Shown: positions 61,692-64,000 of the stretch, one piece after another | Numbering within the stretch: position 1 is the first letter of the stretch | How the letters are laid out: the number at the start of each line of letters is the position of its first letter | NCBI RefSeq assembly: GCF_002866825.1 | Contig: NZ_PKUS01000011.1 | Span: 1 to 64,000 of the forward strand | DNA from: Pseudohalioglobus lutimaris | GTDB lineage: Bacteria > Pseudomonadota > Gammaproteobacteria > Pseudomonadales > Halieaceae | DNA length: 64,000 bases | Direction: 5' to 3' | Notes under the pieces: model-generated | The model's database searches: none | What the model saw: the letters and a program-made list of their open reading frames with translations, nothing else | What the model was told of the DNA's origin: nothing | Position numbers and translations under genes: made by a program

Positions 61692-63521
61692 ATGAAATTT
61701 TCACGATATCTCGTTCTATTCGCGCCCTTTTTGTCTATAGCGTTTCCAATATTACTGGCGGCCCAGGAAAACCTGATCTCAAGGAATGAATCTACTGATG
61801 TCAGTGGAGTAAAGCTTTTCTATCGGGGCGATTACGATGGGGAGACGGTTACGGCCTCGAATGGCGCGATTGTCAACAAGGGCTATCATGCCAAGATACT
61901 CCGCGATGTGGAAAACGCCACCAAGGTGTTAAAGGTAACGGAGGGTGTATACACAATCGTTGGCTATAGTCTTTCCAACTATACTTTTATTGAAGGAAAA
62001 ACCGGCCTGATCGCCTTTGATTCCGGTAATAACATGGGGATGGGTAAGGCCGCGCTGTCGAAGATCCGAGAGGTCACGGATAAAAAAGTTCAAAATATCA
62101 TCTATTCCCATCATCACTATACGAACGGTTCGAGAGCCTACCAGGACGATGCCGGGGAACAGCTGAATGTCTATGCCCACCCAAATGTCGAGAATTTAAT
62201 CAAGTCGACCTCCCTGACTCTTGGGCCGATGCAGATACGCCGTGCAGGCATTCAATTGGGCTACTACTTGCCAGAGGAAGGACCTGATGCGTATTTTGGT
62301 CCAGCTGAGCCTACGTTTGATGATCCTGCTCTGAGCGAAAGCGGGCATCTTACGGTTACTCATCCTGTAAAGAACGGCCAGACCGTCGTTATTGATGGTG
62401 TAAAAGCAGTTTTCTATCACATTATTGCTGATTCGCGGGACAGTCTCGTGGTGCATTTTCCCGATCTTGACCTGATTCTGCATAATGCAGCAATTACAAA
62501 CACTGCCTTTCCTCTCTATACCTTGCGAGGAGACTACTACCGCCGTCCCAAGGAGTTAATTGCCGGTATTGATATTATTCGCCAGATCAAGCCTACCTAT
62601 TTGCATGGCGCTCATGGAAAGCCCATTAGATCGAAGCAGGAAGCTTATGAAATAGCGACAGCACACAGGGACCTTTATTCTTTTATCTATAACCAGTCGG
62701 TACGCGCTATAAATTTGGGTATGACACCGGATGAGATGGTAAATACGATCCGTATCCCCGAGCATCTTGATCAGCATCCGTGGCTTTTCCCTGCCTATAT
62801 TGACAACGAATACAGCCTGCGGGGTCAGTACCGTGGCATGGTGGGTTGGTACGATGAGGATACTGCTGAACTACACCCACCGCTTCCTGGTGAACTGGCG
62901 TCTGTGCTAATTGAAGGTTTCGGTGGTATAGACAATATGATTGCTGCGGCTCAGCGAGCTTTCGATCAAAGGAAGTACAACCTATCGGCAAAGCTTCTTT
63001 CTTTTGCATTGGATGGAGACGAAGATAACAAAGACGCACGCATGTTAAAGGCAAAGGCGCTGCGGGCTATGGCACATGCCACTCGAACTGGCATTCAGAC
63101 ACGCAATTTCATGCTGACACATGCCAGACACCTGGAAGGCAAGCAGGACTGGACCAAGCAGGCAGAGCATTCAATCATGCCACCTCCTACATTCGCCAGT
63201 TTAGAGGGCCTGCCGGTCGGATCCCTGGTCGAGATACTAGAAACCCAGATTGATCCGGCCAGGAGCAGTGAGATCAACAAGGTTATTCGGTTTGCCTATA
63301 GTGATGTGGGAGAAGAGTGGGCCATTCATGTGCGGCGTGGTGTCGCCGAGGTGTCAACGACTCTACCAGAGTCCGTCGATGCTTCCCTGAGTATCACTCG
63401 CGGCGGATGGATCAGGATTGCGCTCAAGCAGACATCACTAGAGCAAGAAATAAAAGGTGGTAGTGCTGTGATCGGCGGTGACCCGGCATCTCTGGCTTCT
63501 GTGCTGAGTGTATTTCAGTAG
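61692..63521 (+). CDS. alkylsulfatase-like metallo-beta-lactamase-fold protein with altered metal site
   Basis: A 609-residue protein with an N-terminal signal segment (LVLFAPFLSIAFPILLAAQ), then MBL-like domain (about 75-330), alkylsulfatase dimerisation domain (about 380-490) and SCP2-like C-terminal domain (about 510-609; WAIHVRRGVAEVS). The motif position reads HHHYTN (residues 140-145) instead of HxHxDH, and Asn replaces the Glu before PLYTLRGD; GAHGKP keeps a His. It is distantly related to the protein at 20602 and shares its unusual features. AGGAG precedes ATG 61692. It lies between the lost SDR tail and a saccharopine-dehydrogenase-like gene. Confidence 0.85.
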   Translation: MKFSRYLVLFAPFLSIAFPILLAAQENLISRNESTDVSGVKLFYRGDYDGETVTASNGAIVNKGYHAKILRDVENATKVLKVTEGVYTIVGYSLSNYTFIEGKTGLIAFDSGNNMGMGKAALSKIREVTDKKVQNIIYSHHHYTNGSRAYQDDAGEQLNVYAHPNVENLIKSTSLTLGPMQIRRAGIQLGYYLPEEGPDAYFGPAEPTFDDPALSESGHLTVTHPVKNGQTVVIDGVKAVFYHIIADSRDSLVVHFPDLDLILHNAAITNTAFPLYTLRGDYYRRPKELIAGIDIIRQIKPTYLHGAHGKPIRSKQEAYEIATAHRDLYSFIYNQSVRAINLGMTPDEMVNTIRIPEHLDQHPWLFPAYIDNEYSLRGQYRGMVGWYDEDTAELHPPLPGELASVLIEGFGGIDNMIAAAQRAFDQRKYNLSAKLLSFALDGDEDNKDARMLKAKALRAMAHATRTGIQTRNFMLTHARHLEGKQDWTKQAEHSIMPPPTFASLEGLPVGSLVEILETQIDPARSSEINKVIRFAYSDVGEEWAIHVRRGVAEVSTTLPESVDASLSITRGGWIRIALKQTSLEQEIKGGSAVIGGDPASLASVLSVFQ

Positions 63522-63695
63522 GCAGTACATAAAATTTTTCCCATGTCGGCCATTTGCCGGAAATCAGCAGTATTCGACCGCATGCCATCTTCAGGCCTCT
63601 CAAGGCTGCCATTATGCTGTGTATCAAGAGACAACCAGCCAGTCTGCTCAAGCATGCAGCTGTTGACCGTGCAAACTATTTGGGAGGGTTACTGA

Positions 63696-64000
63696 ATGCA
63701 GCAATCAGATGTCGTCATCTATGGGTTAAGTGGGTATACGGGAAAATTGATTGCAGAGTCTTTGCACAACCGTGGTATTCCGTTCACCGGAGCAGGCCGC
63801 AATGCGCAAAAAATGGCTGCAGCACTTGAAATAGTCGCCGAACGTGCTGGTGTCGATAAAGTCGACGCTGCAATAGCCACTGTCAGCCATGATGACGAGG
63901 CGCTTACCGCTCTGTTTAGCGAGGCAAAGGTCGTTGTTAATGTGACTGGGCCCTTCATGCAAATGGGCGAGACGGTGGTTAGATCAGCGTTGGCCGCCAA
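63696..64000 (+). CDS. saccharopine dehydrogenase-like / trans-acting enoyl reductase-like protein, partial
   Basis: The first 101 codons are present; the gene runs off the window end. It reads VVIYGLSGYTGKLIAESLH (residues 6-24), the family Rossmann loop, and VVVNVTGPFMQMGETVVRSA near the edge. This matches the paralogue at 14864 (VVVYGASGYTGRLVIEYL; NTVGPFSRFGETVVEA). GGGAGG lies 8 bases before ATG 63696. Position after the alkylsulfatase-like gene suggests a role in the same route. Confidence 0.82.
   Translation, partial: MQQSDVVIYGLSGYTGKLIAESLHNRGIPFTGAGRNAQKMAAALEIVAERAGVDKVDAAIATVSHDDEALTALFSEAKVVVNVTGPFMQMGETVVRSALAA

Noticed and set aside
63554-63829. 91-codon frame before the partial reductase gene
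   Set aside because: It overlaps the better-supported gene at 63696 in another frame and has no domain.
1-64000. CRISPR arrays, tRNA or rRNA genes, prophage genes
   Set aside because: No regularly spaced repeats, tRNA-like T-arm patterns, or phage structural genes were seen anywhere in the window.

Overview
The window looks like a chromosomal segment of a marine, oil- or lipid-using gammaproteobacterium. The mix of acyl-CoA metabolism, WS/DGAT wax-ester synthase, PF12625-type AraC regulators, DUF1254 proteins, sulfatases and TonB receptor recalls the Halieaceae/Spongiibacteraceae (Cellvibrionales) type of genome. This is inference from gene content only; no rRNA or tRNA gene is present.

Layout. 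(1) 1-6.7 kb is core housekeeping: a lysine/alanine-rich histone H1-like protein, mobA, then a tight run of tsaB, uppP, a 3-hydroxyisobutyrate-dehydrogenase-type enzyme, an M18 aminopeptidase and a DUF3524 (queuosine-tRNA mannosyltransferase type) glycosyltransferase. (2) At 6766 a 50-codon stub of tryptophanyl-tRNA synthetase marks an abrupt break between core and accessory DNA. (3) 7.3-18.3 kb is a catabolic block: SDRs, CoA ligase, acyl-CoA dehydrogenase, AraC regulator, thiolase, saccharopine-dehydrogenase-like reductase, enoyl-CoA hydratase and a DUF1254 protein. Together these make a beta-oxidation-like route for an unknown carboxylic acid. (4) 18.3-36.7 kb is A+T-richer and heavily rearranged: an outer-membrane protein, DUF1254-type proteins, an alkylsulfatase-like metallo-beta-lactamase protein, a TonB receptor, an AraC regulator, two tandem arylsulfatases and another DUF1254 lipoprotein. 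It also has a DUF1254 gene split by an IS3-family element and several gene stubs. (5) 36.7-42.2 kb: AraC regulator, a phospholipase-D lipoprotein, an MscS channel and a SYLF protein. (6) 42.6-53 kb: fatty-acid and wax-ester type genes (long acyl-CoA dehydrogenase, CoA ligase, WS/DGAT), Nudix, AraC, SDR, Zn-alcohol dehydrogenase, SRPBCC fragment, VOC protein. (7) 53-60 kb: epoxide-hydrolase-like protein and a complete acetoin-dehydrogenase-type operon (acoA-acoB-acoC-acoX-lpd, minus strand). (8) 60-64 kb: SDR, VOC protein, a second alkylsulfatase-like protein, and the start of a second saccharopine-dehydrogenase-like reductase cut by the window end.

Main observation. Two diverged copies of one regulatory and catabolic cassette can be recognised. 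An ungapped homologous promoter segment lies at 18306-18381 and again at 26297-26372. At the left copy it precedes outer-membrane protein, DUF1254 and alkylsulfatase-like genes and ends in a stub of a sulfatase start. At the right copy it sits beside a divergent araC and runs straight into the last 26 codons of a deleted alkylsulfatase-like gene, followed by an intact sulfatase. The ancestral cassette was probably araC <- promoter -> outer-membrane protein, DUF1254, alkylsulfatase-like, sulfatase. Both surviving alkylsulfatase-like proteins lack the Asp-His pair of the HxHxDH metal motif and the bridging Glu, so they are probably not ordinary two-zinc alkylsulfatases.
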